A stretch of DNA of 64,000 nucleotides, from contig NZ_JABAGR010000010.1 in the NCBI RefSeq assembly GCF_012844235.1, positions 1-64,000 of the forward strand, read 5' to 3'. The DNA is from Parafannyhessea umbonata. GTDB taxonomy: Bacteria > Actinomycetota > Coriobacteriia > Coriobacteriales > Atopobiaceae. Made by a program: the position numbers and the translations under genes. Position 1 is the first letter of the stretch. Every line of letters starts with the position of its first letter. The notes under the pieces are model-generated. The model saw only the letters and a list, made by a program, of their open reading frames with translations. It ran no database searches and was not told the origin of the DNA. Shown here piece by piece: positions 1-9,226 of the stretch.

Positions 1-1323
1 GAGGGCGGCCGCAACGTGGACGTGGTGCCGGCGGAGCTGTACTCCCGCTACGACGTGAAGCGCGGCCTGCGCAACGCGGACGGCTCCGGCGTGCTGGTGG
101 GCCTCACCACCATCTCGAACGTGCACGGCTACAACAAGACGGCCGAGGGCGTCGTCCCGGACGAGGGGCGCCTGACGTATCGCGGCTACAACGCGGCGGA
201 GCTCATCTCTGCGGCGCAGCGCGAGGGGCGCTTTGGCTACGAGGAGGTCTCGTACCTGCTGCTGACGGGCCAGCTGCCCACGCAGGCGCAGCTGGACGAC
301 TTCCGCGCGCGCATAGGCAGCCGCCGCCAGCTGCCCGAGGGCTACCTGCGCATCTTCCCGCGCACCACGTTCAGCCCGTCCATCATGAACGTGCTGCAGC
401 GCGCGACGCTCTTGCTGTACGCGTTCGACAACAACCCGGACGACACGAGCCCCGTGCACGAGGTGGACGTGGCGCTGTCCATGCTCGGCCGCTGGCCGCG
501 CGTGGCCTCCGTCGCGCACCAGGCGTACGTGGCGGCCCGCACGGGCGTCGTGCCCACGGTGCCGCCCGCGCGCGAGGACTTCTCGATGGCCGAGACGATC
601 CTGGACGTGCTGCGCGGCGACGAGGGCTTCACCCGCGACGAGGCCATGATGCTCGACGTGATGCTCATGCTCCACGCGGAGCACGGTGGCGGCAACAACT
701 CCACGTTCACGTGCAGGGTCCTGTCCTCATCCGGCACGGACGCGTACTCCGCGTACGCGGGCGCGCTCGGCTCGCTGAAGGGCCCCCGCCACGGCGGCGC
801 GAACGCAAAGGCCGGTGAGATGGTGGACGACGCCGCGGAGCACATCGAGGACTGGTCGTCCGACGACGAGGTGGCCGACTACCTCACGCGCGTGCTTGCG
901 GGCAAGGCGTTCGACGGCAGGGGCCTGATCTACGGCATCGGGCACGCGGTCTACACCATAAGCGACCCGCGCGCGCAGATCGTGAAGGGCTACGCCCGCG
1001 AACTCGCCCGCAAGAAAGGCACGGCAGAGGCCGAGAAGTTCGAGCTCATCGAGCGGATAGAGCGCCTTGCGCCCCAGGTCATGCGCGACGTGCGGCACAT
1101 CACGAAGCCGCTGTGCGCGAACATAGACCTGTACACGGGCTTCGTCTACCACATGCTTGGCATCCCGAAGGACCTCTTCACGCCCATATTCGCCATCGCT
1201 CGCATGAGCGGCTGGGCGGCCCACCGCATGGAGGAGCTCTACGGCCCGGCGCGCATCATACGCCCCGCGTACAACTCCTACATGGATGCGCAGGCGTACG
1301 TGCCGATCGCGGAGCGCGGGTGA
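1..1323 (+). CDS. gltA: Citrate synthase (5' end outside the window)
   Basis: This enzyme condenses acetyl-CoA and oxaloacetate to citrate, the entry step of the TCA pathway and the route to 2-oxoglutarate and glutamate. The reading frame is open from base 1, so the GTG at 16 is probably internal and the true start lies upstream. Family motifs are present in order: HAEHGGGNNSTF, GPRHGGAN with its substrate-binding His, GIGHAVYTISDPRA, and the C-terminal ARMSGWAAH segment, where the catalytic Asp is normally found. The stop overlaps the start of the next gene (TGATG), so the two are probably co-translated. Function is confident. Whether it prefers citrate or methylcitrate synthesis cannot be told from the sequence. 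Confidence 0.93.
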   Translation, partial: EGGRNVDVVPAELYSRYDVKRGLRNADGSGVLVGLTTISNVHGYNKTAEGVVPDEGRLTYRGYNAAELISAAQREGRFGYEEVSYLLLTGQLPTQAQLDDFRARIGSRRQLPEGYLRIFPRTTFSPSIMNVLQRATLLLYAFDNNPDDTSPVHEVDVALSMLGRWPRVASVAHQAYVAARTGVVPTVPPAREDFSMAETILDVLRGDEGFTRDEAMMLDVMLMLHAEHGGGNNSTFTCRVLSSSGTDAYSAYAGALGSLKGPRHGGANAKAGEMVDDAAEHIEDWSSDDEVADYLTRVLAGKAFDGRGLIYGIGHAVYTISDPRAQIVKGYARELARKKGTAEAEKFELIERIERLAPQVMRDVRHITKPLCANIDLYTGFVYHMLGIPKDLFTPIFAIARMSGWAAHRMEELYGPARIIRPAYNSYMDAQAYVPIAERG

Positions 1324-2210
1324 TGCCCGCCCGCGTAGGCGCCGGCGGCAGTGGACGCGCGTCCGCGGAGGCGTCCCACGCGCCCGTCTCCATCGTGTTC
1401 GCGGACATGGACGACACGTTCCTTGCGAGGGACAAGACGGTCCCGGCCGGCAACCTTGCCCTTCTCGACCGCATGGGCGAGAAGGGCGTGCCGTTTGTGC
1501 CGTGCACCGGCCGGGTGTGGTCGGCCGTGGCAAGGCGGGTGCTGGGGCACGCCGCGACGCGCTACGTGGTCGCGAGCGACGGGGCCGTGGTGATGGACGT
1601 GCGGGACGCAGGGAACCCGCGGCGTCTGCACCTGAGCGCGCTCGGCCGCGAGCGTGCGCTTGCGCTGTACGAGCGCATGAGGGAGCTTCCCGTGACGTTC
1701 GACGCGTTCTGGGACGGCAAGATCTACGTGTCGCGGCGGCGCTTCGAGCTCATGCGCGGGTTCGACATCCCGCCGTACGACCGCGACATGTACCTGCGCT
1801 ATCGCACGCCGATGGACATGACGACGCCCCAGCTTCTTGAAAGCCTTCCCAACGTGGAGCGCCTCACGATCTTTACGGGCACCGACGACGTGCGTGCACG
1901 TGCCATCGAAGCCGTGGCGGCGGACTCCACGCTGCACTACACGTATTCCAGCGCGCGCAACCTCGAGGTGATGGACAAGGGTACGTCCAAGGGCGCGGCC
2001 GTCCGCTGGCTGTGCGATTACCTGGGCATTCCGCGAACGCAGTCCGTGGGGTTTGGCGACTCTCCGAACGACCTCACGATGCTGGCGGCCGTGGGTGACG
2101 GCGTGGCCATGGCGAACGCGTATCCGGAGGCGAAGGCCGCCGCGACGCACGTGGCTCCGTGGACGTGCGACGAGTCCGCGGTGGCGCACTACCTGGGGCC
2201 GCTGCTGTAG
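1323..2210 (+). CDS. Cof-type HAD-superfamily phosphatase
   Basis: This is a predicted cytosolic Mg2+-dependent phosphatase of the Cof/HAD-IIB group, whose members act on sugar phosphates, flavin or pyridoxal phosphates. The four HAD motifs are visible in a 295-residue protein: I as DMDDT with nucleophile D28 and acid/base D30; II as the Thr in PCTGR; III as the Lys in MDKGTSKG; IV as GFGDSPND. The ATG overlaps the citrate synthase stop by one base, and I chose it for that coupling; the first 20 residues are low-complexity, so a later GTG is possible. The substrate is not predictable from sequence, because this family is broad and promiscuous. Confidence 0.85.
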   Translation: MPARVGAGGSGRASAEASHAPVSIVFADMDDTFLARDKTVPAGNLALLDRMGEKGVPFVPCTGRVWSAVARRVLGHAATRYVVASDGAVVMDVRDAGNPRRLHLSALGRERALALYERMRELPVTFDAFWDGKIYVSRRRFELMRGFDIPPYDRDMYLRYRTPMDMTTPQLLESLPNVERLTIFTGTDDVRARAIEAVAADSTLHYTYSSARNLEVMDKGTSKGAAVRWLCDYLGIPRTQSVGFGDSPNDLTMLAAVGDGVAMANAYPEAKAAATHVAPWTCDESAVAHYLGPLL

Positions 2211-2236
2211 CGCGGCCCCGGACGCAGACGCGAAAG

Positions 2237-2273
2237 GAGGAAGGTCCCCCGGCGGTGCCGAGGGACCTTCCTC
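2237..2273. terminator. Bidirectional terminator-like hairpin
   Basis: A 12-bp perfect stem (GAGGAAGGTCCC with GGGACCTTCCTC) sits between the convergent HAD phosphatase and kup genes. The 13-base loop contains a further inner GC pairing. Read leftwards, the stem is followed by a short T stretch; read rightwards there is no clear U-tract. Confidence 0.7.
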
Positions 2274-2299
2274 ATGGGATGTGGCGTGGGGCGTGGGGG

Positions 2300-4573
2300 C
2301 TAGCTATTCTCGCCCGGCGCGTCCTCTTCCTCCTCCTCGTCGACCCTGAGGGGACGGAAGCTCGCGGTGTCGCCGCCGATGACGGCGGACTCGACCTCCT
2401 CGGCGTTCGCGACGGCGTCGCTCTTCATCTTGTCCGCGAAGATGTCGTCGTCCTCGGGCTCCTGCATGGGGACTTCGACGCGCTTCATGGCGCCGGAGCT
2501 TGCGGGAGCGGGCGTCGCGACCGCGTTGGCCACGGAGATGCGCGTGAGCTTGTGCTGGCGCTTCGTGCGGGCGAACAGCGGGACGTACTCGAAGATGATG
2601 GAGGAGTTCTCCAGGCCGTACCAGCGCGCGGGCGAGCCGCAGACGTGGCGAATCATGTACTTGAGCTCCATCACGCGACGGTTGAATCCGGAGATCTCGG
2701 TCTCGGGCGTGAGGACCTTGCGGATGAGGCAGAAGCGGAAGTCGCCCACGTTGGAGTGCTCGCGGTAGATGGAGTAACGGTGCTCCTGCGGGGCGAGCTG
2801 GCCGGAGTTCACGAGGTCCGAGACGATCTGGTACAGGTAGGTGTTCACACGCTGGTTCACGCGGAAGCCCAGGCGCAGCTGGACCTTGAACAGGAAGTCC
2901 GTGCCGTAGTTGTTGACGATGAACTCGTGCGTGTTGGGCTCGTCCGTGACCATGACGTTCAGGAAGTAGTACGCGCGGGCGCGCTTGGGGCGTTTGTCCA
3001 GGATGGAGTACAGGATGTCGCGGTCAAGCTTGTCCGGCGAGGAGTCGTTGGTGAGGAAGACCAGGTTGTCCGCGATGATGGGGTAGTCGTTGTCGTTGCG
3101 AAGCGAGCGGAGCTGGTCGATGTACTTGTTGACGGGCAGGTACACGGACTGGGTGTGCTCGATGGCGGTGCCGCGGCGCCACACGTACATGACGATGAAG
3201 ATGAGCGTCGCCATGAGGACGGTGAAGTAGCCGCCGTGGAAGAACTTCGTGAGCGAGGAGAAGAAGAACGTGAGCTCGATCGCGCCGAAGAACAGCGCGA
3301 AGACGATGGCGAGGCCGCGCCTGTGCCACAGCCTTGAAATATAGGTGTAGAGAAGGACCGTGGTCATGAGCATGGTGACCGTGATGGCCAGGCCGTAGGC
3401 GGCCTCCATGTGGCTGGAGCTGCGGAACAGCAGCACGACGAACACGCACGCGACCCACATGATGGTGTTGACCATGGGGATGTAGATCTGGCCCTTCGTC
3501 TGCGAGGGGAAGTTGATCTTCATGTGCGGCATGAGGTTGAGGTGGATTGCCTCGCTCACGATGGAGTATGAGCCCGTGATGAGCGCCTGCGAGGCGATGA
3601 TGGAGGCGAGCGCGGAGAGTACGACCTCTGCGAAGCGGAGGTTCTCGGGCACGATGTGGAAGAACGGGTTGAGGTCGGGTGTGGCCGCGAGCGCTGCGTT
3701 GCCCCTGTTCGCGAGGATCCAGGCGCCCTGGCCCAGGTAGTTGAGGATGAGGCAGAGCTTCACGAACGGCCAGGTGGCGTAGATGTTGGGCTTGCCGACG
3801 TGGCCCATGTCGGAGTAGAGGGCCTCCGCGCCGGTGGTGCACAGGAAGACGTTGCCCAAGACCATGAGGCCGGCGGCGTTGATGGAGCCGTCGAACAGGA
3901 AGCGGATGCCGCGCAGCGGGTTGAACGCGCGGAAGACGTTGAGGTCGAGGCCGACGTTCAGCAGTCCCGTGATGCCGAGGAACAGGAACCAGATGGTCAT
4001 GATGGGGCCGAACGCCTTGCCGATGGCGGAGGTGCCGGCGCGCTGCACGGCGAACAGCACGCACAGGATGATGATGGTGATGGCCACGACGATGTTCTGG
4101 TTGGTGCCGATGATGGCGTAGAACGTGTCGATGGTGCGCAGGCCCTCGATCGCGGTGGTGACGGTGACCGCCGGGGTGAGGATGCCGTCCGCGAGCAGCG
4201 CGGCGCCGCCGATCATGGCGGGGAAGATGAGCCACTTTCCGCAGCGGCGGACGAGGGAGTACAGCGCGAAGATGCCGCCCTCGTTGTGGTTGTCGGCCTT
4301 CATGGCGACAAGGACGTACTTGACGGTGGTGATGAGCGTGAGCGTCCAGATGATGAGCGAGAGCGCGCCCAGGACCGTGTCCTGGCCCATGGTGGTGAGA
4401 CCGCCGTTGTCCGCCATGATCGCCTTGAGCGTGTACATGGGGCTGGTGCCGATGTCGCCGTAGACGACGCCCAGCGCGACGAGAATCATGCCCGCGGAAA
4501 GCGGGATGCCGTTGTACTTGCGCCGCTTGGTGGTTACGCCCTTTGGCGCTGTCGGCAGCTTCGTGTTAGACAT
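2300..4573 (-). CDS. kup: KUP/HAK/KT family low-affinity potassium transporter
   Basis: A proton-coupled K+ uptake protein of the cytoplasmic membrane. The 757-residue product begins with the family hallmark GVVYGDIGTSP in the first helix, followed by about twelve hydrophobic segments to roughly residue 460 and a long soluble C-terminal domain. It is longer than E. coli Kup (622 residues), mainly through its tail, which ends in an acidic run of Glu. The frame stays open further upstream, but the ATG at 4573 has a good AGGAGC ribosome site 4-5 bases ahead and begins the recognisable family alignment. Transcription converges with the HAD gene. I looked for a c-di-AMP (ydaO) riboswitch upstream, known for other K+ transporters, and found no convincing one. 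Confidence 0.93.
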   Translation of the reverse strand: MSNTKLPTAPKGVTTKRRKYNGIPLSAGMILVALGVVYGDIGTSPMYTLKAIMADNGGLTTMGQDTVLGALSLIIWTLTLITTVKYVLVAMKADNHNEGGIFALYSLVRRCGKWLIFPAMIGGAALLADGILTPAVTVTTAIEGLRTIDTFYAIIGTNQNIVVAITIIILCVLFAVQRAGTSAIGKAFGPIMTIWFLFLGITGLLNVGLDLNVFRAFNPLRGIRFLFDGSINAAGLMVLGNVFLCTTGAEALYSDMGHVGKPNIYATWPFVKLCLILNYLGQGAWILANRGNAALAATPDLNPFFHIVPENLRFAEVVLSALASIIASQALITGSYSIVSEAIHLNLMPHMKINFPSQTKGQIYIPMVNTIMWVACVFVVLLFRSSSHMEAAYGLAITVTMLMTTVLLYTYISRLWHRRGLAIVFALFFGAIELTFFFSSLTKFFHGGYFTVLMATLIFIVMYVWRRGTAIEHTQSVYLPVNKYIDQLRSLRNDNDYPIIADNLVFLTNDSSPDKLDRDILYSILDKRPKRARAYYFLNVMVTDEPNTHEFIVNNYGTDFLFKVQLRLGFRVNQRVNTYLYQIVSDLVNSGQLAPQEHRYSIYREHSNVGDFRFCLIRKVLTPETEISGFNRRVMELKYMIRHVCGSPARWYGLENSSIIFEYVPLFARTKRQHKLTRISVANAVATPAPASSGAMKRVEVPMQEPEDDDIFADKMKSDAVANAEEVESAVIGGDTASFRPLRVDEEEEEDAPGENS

Positions 4574-4948
4574 ACTGCTCCTATATCGATGTGACCTCCG
4601 CTTGCGACGGCTTGCATCCACGGGGACGTGCCCACGGCGCGGCAGGCGATGTCTTGCGCCTGGCCGGGCGTGGCGCATAGCGCCGCAAACTACATACATA
4701 CGATAATGGTAACACTGAAGACAATCGTGAGGTCGTGGCGAGCGTGCGGTGAATGAACCATCCGCCTGCATGCACGGTCGGGCGGACGCGCCCCTTGTGC
4801 CCCCCCCCGCGCCCGCCGTGCGTGCCCGCGGGTTCTTTTTATGGCGTGTGGGCGGGCGTTCGCGCGTGCGGGCGCGTGCGGGATAGACTTGTCTGCGTAT
4901 ACGGCAGACGGCCGGCCGCGCGCCGGCCACGACGAAGGGAATGCGAGC
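4574..4948. promoter_or_regulatory. Divergent intergenic region between kup and the S10 peptidase
   Basis: This 375-bp gap must hold the promoters of two divergent genes. On the plus strand there is a -10-like TAGACT at 4884-4889, about 60 bases ahead of the peptidase start; the same hexamer recurs at 20189 ahead of the NifU-like gene. No clear -35 partner is visible in either case. Nothing else is recognisable apart from GC-rich low-complexity sequence around 4800-4880. Confidence 0.35.
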
Positions 4949-6478
4949 ATGGCAGAGGAGAGCCAGGGCGAGGCGACCCCCAGGCAGGCGAGGTCCAAGG
5001 TGGCGGAGGCGTTCATGTCCGTTCCCGCCGAGGAGGCGAGCACGTGCCCGGAGCCCGCGACGGCACGCCTGACGTGGCACGGCTCAAACGAGACCGCGGG
5101 CGAGAAGATCGAGTACTCCTGCACGGCGGCGCACCTGGACGTGCGCGCGGACACGGGCAGGCTCGTGGGCAAGATGTTCAGCCTGACCTACGTGGCGCTT
5201 GACGAGGCGGGATGCGCGAGTCCTTCTCGTCCCGTGACCTTCTGCTACAACGGCGGCCCCGGCTGCGCGAGCGTGCCCATCAACTTTGGCGGCATGGGTC
5301 CGCGCCGCGTGAGGACGGACGGCGTGAGCCACCTGGCGTACCCCATCGAGGTGGAGGACAACCCGTACACGCTGCTGCGCGAGTCCGACCTGGTGTTTCT
5401 GGACGCGCTGGGCACCGGGTTCTCGAGCCTGGCGGCCGACGCGGACACGAGCAAGGTGTTTGGCGTGGACGGCGACGCGGACGCGTTCTGCCGCGCCATC
5501 ACGACGTGGCTGGAGGAGAACGGCCGCTGGACAAGCCCCGTCTACCTGTTTGGAGAGTCGTACGGCACGGTGCGCAACGCCGTGCTGATGCGCCTTCTGG
5601 GCGAGAGGGACGTGAAGGTCGCTGGCGTCACGATGCTTTCCGCCATATTCGACTGGGTGCAGACGCTCGAGGGCGAGGACCTGTACCACCTGGGCATGAC
5701 GCCCACGTACGCCGCCACGGCCCACTACTTTGGCAAGGTGGGCGCCGGCGAGGGCGCGGACAAGTGGTTTGACCGCGCGCTGGAGTTCACGGACGACGTG
5801 CTGGCGCCCGCGCTCCTGAAGGGCGACAGGCTGGACCCCGAGAAGGAGTCGGACATCGCGTGGCGCTACGCGGAGCTCATCGGGCTTCCCGCCGAGCACA
5901 TCCGCCGCAACCACCTGCGTGTGACGCTGGACGACTTCCGCCGCGGCGTTCTTGCGGATGACGGCAGGGTCTGCGGCCGGCTCGACACGCGCTTCTCGTC
6001 CGAGGCGCCGTCCTCGCTGCAGACGTCGAGCGAGTGGTTTGCCGGCGAGGACGCGGCCGACGACGCGGTGGAGTCCAGCTGGACGATGGCGTTTAGGGAC
6101 TTCCTCCACCGCGAGCTGGGCTACAAGGCGCCGGCGCGCTACATATCGAGCAACTACGAGCAGGTGGGCGTTAACTGGAACTGGAGCCACCACGAGCCGG
6201 GCAAGATGGACTCGACGGGCTGCCCGAACGTGGCGACGGACATCGCTACGGCCATGCGCCGCAACCCGCGCATGAAGCTGGCCATCCTGGGCGGCCGCTA
6301 CGACGCGGCGACGCCGTACTGGAACGTGATGCACGACATGAGCGCGCAGTTTTTGGGCGACGCGCTGAAGGAGCGCCTGGAGTGGCACCGCTACGGCTGC
6401 GGCCACATGGCCTACGTGGACGAGCCGACGCTGCGCCAGATGAGCGCGGACATGGAGGCGTTCTACAACAAGCGGTAG
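4949..6478 (+). CDS. Serine carboxypeptidase (peptidase family S10)
   Basis: A predicted alpha/beta-hydrolase carboxypeptidase of 509 residues that would remove C-terminal amino acids from peptides. The catalytic triad is readable: S204 in GESYG, D452 in GGRYDAATP and H486 in GCGHMAY. The oxyanion-hole segment NGGPGCAS is also classic S10. I see no signal peptide or membrane helix when starting at the ATG at 4949, so a cytosolic location is suggested. That ATG has GAAGGGA about nine bases upstream; the same frame remains open further up, with a poor N-terminus. It stands alone and is closed by a strong terminator. S10 enzymes are best known from eukaryotic vacuoles and lysosomes, and bacterial members are less common. 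Confidence 0.88.
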   Translation: MAEESQGEATPRQARSKVAEAFMSVPAEEASTCPEPATARLTWHGSNETAGEKIEYSCTAAHLDVRADTGRLVGKMFSLTYVALDEAGCASPSRPVTFCYNGGPGCASVPINFGGMGPRRVRTDGVSHLAYPIEVEDNPYTLLRESDLVFLDALGTGFSSLAADADTSKVFGVDGDADAFCRAITTWLEENGRWTSPVYLFGESYGTVRNAVLMRLLGERDVKVAGVTMLSAIFDWVQTLEGEDLYHLGMTPTYAATAHYFGKVGAGEGADKWFDRALEFTDDVLAPALLKGDRLDPEKESDIAWRYAELIGLPAEHIRRNHLRVTLDDFRRGVLADDGRVCGRLDTRFSSEAPSSLQTSSEWFAGEDAADDAVESSWTMAFRDFLHRELGYKAPARYISSNYEQVGVNWNWSHHEPGKMDSTGCPNVATDIATAMRRNPRMKLAILGGRYDAATPYWNVMHDMSAQFLGDALKERLEWHRYGCGHMAYVDEPTLRQMSADMEAFYNKR

Positions 6479-6529
6479 TGACGGGTGAGGTCCGGCCCGT
6501 GGGTGCAGGAGGGCCAGTCCCGGGAATGC

Positions 6530-6564
6530 GCGCGGTCGTCACGATGGCGACCGCGCCCTTTTTT
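6530..6564 (+). terminator. Rho-independent terminator after the S10 peptidase
   Basis: Nine-base-pair GC stem GCGCGGTCG / CGACCGCGC with a nine-base loop, followed by CC and a run of six T. It lies 50 bases past the S10 stop and just before the convergent methyltransferase gene ends. Confidence 0.88.
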
Positions 6565-6571
6565 GCGTGCG

Positions 6572-8941
6572 CTACGCGCGCCTCACGATGTAGCAGTGGT
6601 GCACCTTCGCGTTGCGCGAGAAGTCCTCTGGGATGGACTCGGCCGTGACGTCCTCCAGCGTGACGCCGGCGCGCGCGAGCTTCTGCACGTCCGGCTTGAA
6701 GCCGCGCAGGTTGCAGCTGAAGATGGCGGCGCCGTTTCTGGTGAGCAGGCGCGACACGCCGATGATGAGCTCCGCGTGATCGCGCTGGACGTCCCAAGAG
6801 CCGCGCATGCGCGAGGAGTTGGAGAACGTGGGCACGTCGCAGAACACGAGGTCCCAGCGGTTCTTGGTGTGGCGCTGCTCCTGCACCCACGCGATGACGT
6901 CCGCCTGCACGTACTCGTGCTCAGGCGGACGCGACGTGCTGACGAAGCCGTTGCGCTCCATGTTGCGCCGTGCCCAGTCCAAGGACGGCCGGCTCATGTC
7001 CACCGTGGTGGTGTGCTTGGCGCCGCCGTCCGCCGCGTAGCACGTGGCGGTGCCGGTGTAGGCGAACAGGTTCAGGAAGCGCTTCGACCCCTGAGTGCGC
7101 TTCATCATCTCGCGCACGAGCGAGCGGGCGTTGCGGTGGTCCAGGAAGAGCCCGCAGTCCAGGCGCATGCCAAAGTTGACCTCGAACGTGAGGCCGCCCT
7201 CGTCAACCAGGTGGGCCCCACGGGGGAGAGGAACGAACCCCTCCCTCGCGGCGGCGCCCCTGCGCCCGGCGGCACCCCTGCCGCGGGCATCGCCGCGCGC
7301 ATCCCGGCGCGGGGCCGCGACCTCGTCCGCGTACTGCGAGCCGCCCTTGCCGTGGGTGCGCACGCGCACGAACACGTCCTGCGGCGCGACGCCCAGCACG
7401 AGGGGGGCTATGGCCAGCACGTCCAGCAGGCGCCTGCGCGCGAGCGTGGGGTCGACGGACCTGGGGGCGGCGTACTCGTACACCTGCAGCCAGCGGCCGC
7501 GCCCGCGTCTGCTGGGCATGAGCTCCGAGCCCTCCCACAGGTCGATGCTGACGGCGTAGTCCGGCAGGTCGGAATCATACACGCGGTAGCAGCTGACGTC
7601 CTCGCGCTGCGCCCACTTGCGGCGGAGCCGGGCGACCTTCGCGAGGCGGCGGGCGAACTGCTCGCTTGCGCCCACGAGCACGGGCACCCTGACCTGCCTG
7701 CCACCCGGGACCGTGACCTCGACGCACTCGCGCTCGCCCGGCAGGGCCGCGGCCGCAAAGCGGCTGATGGCCGCGTCGCTCTGGCCAACGATGACCTCTA
7801 CCTTCTCGGCGGGCTCGGCGCCGAGGGCCGCGTCTATGGCGCCGTCGCGCGCGAGGGTGACCACGGTGGATCTTGCCGGCAGCCCCTGGGCCGCGGCCGC
7901 GCACTTCGCGAGCGCGGCGGCCTGCGTGGCGACCTCGTCCGGCGAGACCCACGAGAGGTCCTCCACCACGAGCGCGTCCGTGTGCCCGGCGAGCGCCGCG
8001 GATACGTCTTCCGCCGCGCAGAACGTCAGGCCTACGTCCATGCCGGCCGCCCTGAGGGCGCGCCTGGCAGAGGCCTCGGCGCCGGGGCGGGTGTCCGTGG
8101 CCACGAGGAGGGGCTTCCTGTCGCGGGCGGCTTCTGCCCGCTGGCGCGCCTGTGCGAGGACGGCGTCCCACGCGTCGGCGTCGTGGCCGCCCCAGCCCAT
8201 AAAGCCCCACCGCGTGCGCAAAAGCCCCGGGGCGCGATCGAGCGCCTGGGAGGCCGCCTCGACCACGACGCTGCCGGCGCCGCTGAAGACGCAGGCCAGC
8301 GCGGGGGAGTCGTGCCGCACGGAGCGGAACCATCCGCCGGCGGCCAGAAGCGCCGCGGCGTAGTCCGGGCGAAGCGGAGCTATGGGGGCGCGGTCGGAGC
8401 GGGCGGCCTCGTAGCCGCGCCTGAAGAGCGGGGTGCCCGTGAGGTCGATGCCGACGGTCGCGCGCTCGCGCGAGACCCTCACCACGACGGACACGTCCGG
8501 GTGCTCGACGTCCACCATGGGGCGCGCTCCCCGGCGGGCGGCAATCCTGTCCACGATCGCGTCCTTCGCGCGTACTGCCACGAACTGCGTGTTCCGGAGC
8601 TGGGCGTTCGTGCCGTGCGCCTCGACGGCGACCGTGGCGCCCGCGGGCACGTGGTCCTCCCACGGAAGCTCCGCCATGCCCTGGTACAGCGAATCGGAGT
8701 CCGCGGCGCCGATGCGGTTGAGCACGAGCACCACGCGCGAGGCAAGGCGCGACCACAGGCAGGCGCGGTACGCGTCCTCGAGCGCGGAGCCAAAGCCAAC
8801 CTGGCCCCTGAGCGCGCGCACGTGCCTGGCGCCAAGGGAGGCAAGCTCGTCTGCCAGGAGGGGCTCGAAGCCCTTGGGGCACGTTGCGAAGAACTCGAGG
8901 GCGCCCGCGGCACCCTCCGTGGAAATGCGTGACTCGGTCAT
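6572..8941 (-). CDS. rlmL: RlmKL-type 23S rRNA methyltransferase with a degenerate RlmL half
   Basis: A 789-residue fusion laid out like RlmKL, which in E. coli makes m2G2445 (N-terminal THUMP plus RlmL) and m7G2069 (C-terminal RlmK) in 23S rRNA. The RlmK half looks intact: the SAM-binding NLFAYTGTA at N624 and the DVPTFSNS motif at D702, where E. coli has DPPTFSNS. The RlmL half does not. The motif I region reads CVFSGAGS around residues 217-224, lacking the usual Asp start, and the expected NPPY catalytic motif is replaced by EDLS near residues 327-330. A basic low-complexity insertion lies around nt 7210-7320. The start at 8941 has AAAGGTG upstream; the frame is open 32 codons further, without family similarity. 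Confidence 0.82.
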   Translation of the reverse strand: MTESRISTEGAAGALEFFATCPKGFEPLLADELASLGARHVRALRGQVGFGSALEDAYRACLWSRLASRVVLVLNRIGAADSDSLYQGMAELPWEDHVPAGATVAVEAHGTNAQLRNTQFVAVRAKDAIVDRIAARRGARPMVDVEHPDVSVVVRVSRERATVGIDLTGTPLFRRGYEAARSDRAPIAPLRPDYAAALLAAGGWFRSVRHDSPALACVFSGAGSVVVEAASQALDRAPGLLRTRWGFMGWGGHDADAWDAVLAQARQRAEAARDRKPLLVATDTRPGAEASARRALRAAGMDVGLTFCAAEDVSAALAGHTDALVVEDLSWVSPDEVATQAAALAKCAAAAQGLPARSTVVTLARDGAIDAALGAEPAEKVEVIVGQSDAAISRFAAAALPGERECVEVTVPGGRQVRVPVLVGASEQFARRLAKVARLRRKWAQREDVSCYRVYDSDLPDYAVSIDLWEGSELMPSRRGRGRWLQVYEYAAPRSVDPTLARRRLLDVLAIAPLVLGVAPQDVFVRVRTHGKGGSQYADEVAAPRRDARGDARGRGAAGRRGAAAREGFVPLPRGAHLVDEGGLTFEVNFGMRLDCGLFLDHRNARSLVREMMKRTQGSKRFLNLFAYTGTATCYAADGGAKHTTTVDMSRPSLDWARRNMERNGFVSTSRPPEHEYVQADVIAWVQEQRHTKNRWDLVFCDVPTFSNSSRMRGSWDVQRDHAELIIGVSRLLTRNGAAIFSCNLRGFKPDVQKLARAGVTLEDVTAESIPEDFSRNAKVHHCYIVRRA

Positions 8942-9226
8942 GCGGGACACCTTTCGCCCGTGGTCGGAAGTACTAGAAATGGTATGCGTGCCCGGCGTCT
9001 CCGCGGGCGTAAAACGCGGCCACCAGCAACTCGACACACGTCTGGCGCGTTGGAGCGTCCCCCCGCGCGAGGGCCCGACCGCGCCGCGACCGCCGTCCGC
9101 CGCTGAGGGCGCGTTTGTCGCTCGTCCGGAAACGCGGCCGTGGATACGGTTATCATCTTCTTAGGAATGTGTAGGAATCGGGTGGGCGCTGTGCCCTCCC
9201 GAGCGAGAAGAGCGAGGAGATCTCTC

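Noticed and set aside
2159-3337. A 392-residue plus-strand frame opposite the end of kup
   Set aside because: Val/Asp/Gly-rich shadow of a confident transporter gene, with no family features.
4574-4800. c-di-AMP (ydaO) riboswitch ahead of kup
   Set aside because: The conserved GGGUCGGGGAACC-type core was not found on the minus strand.
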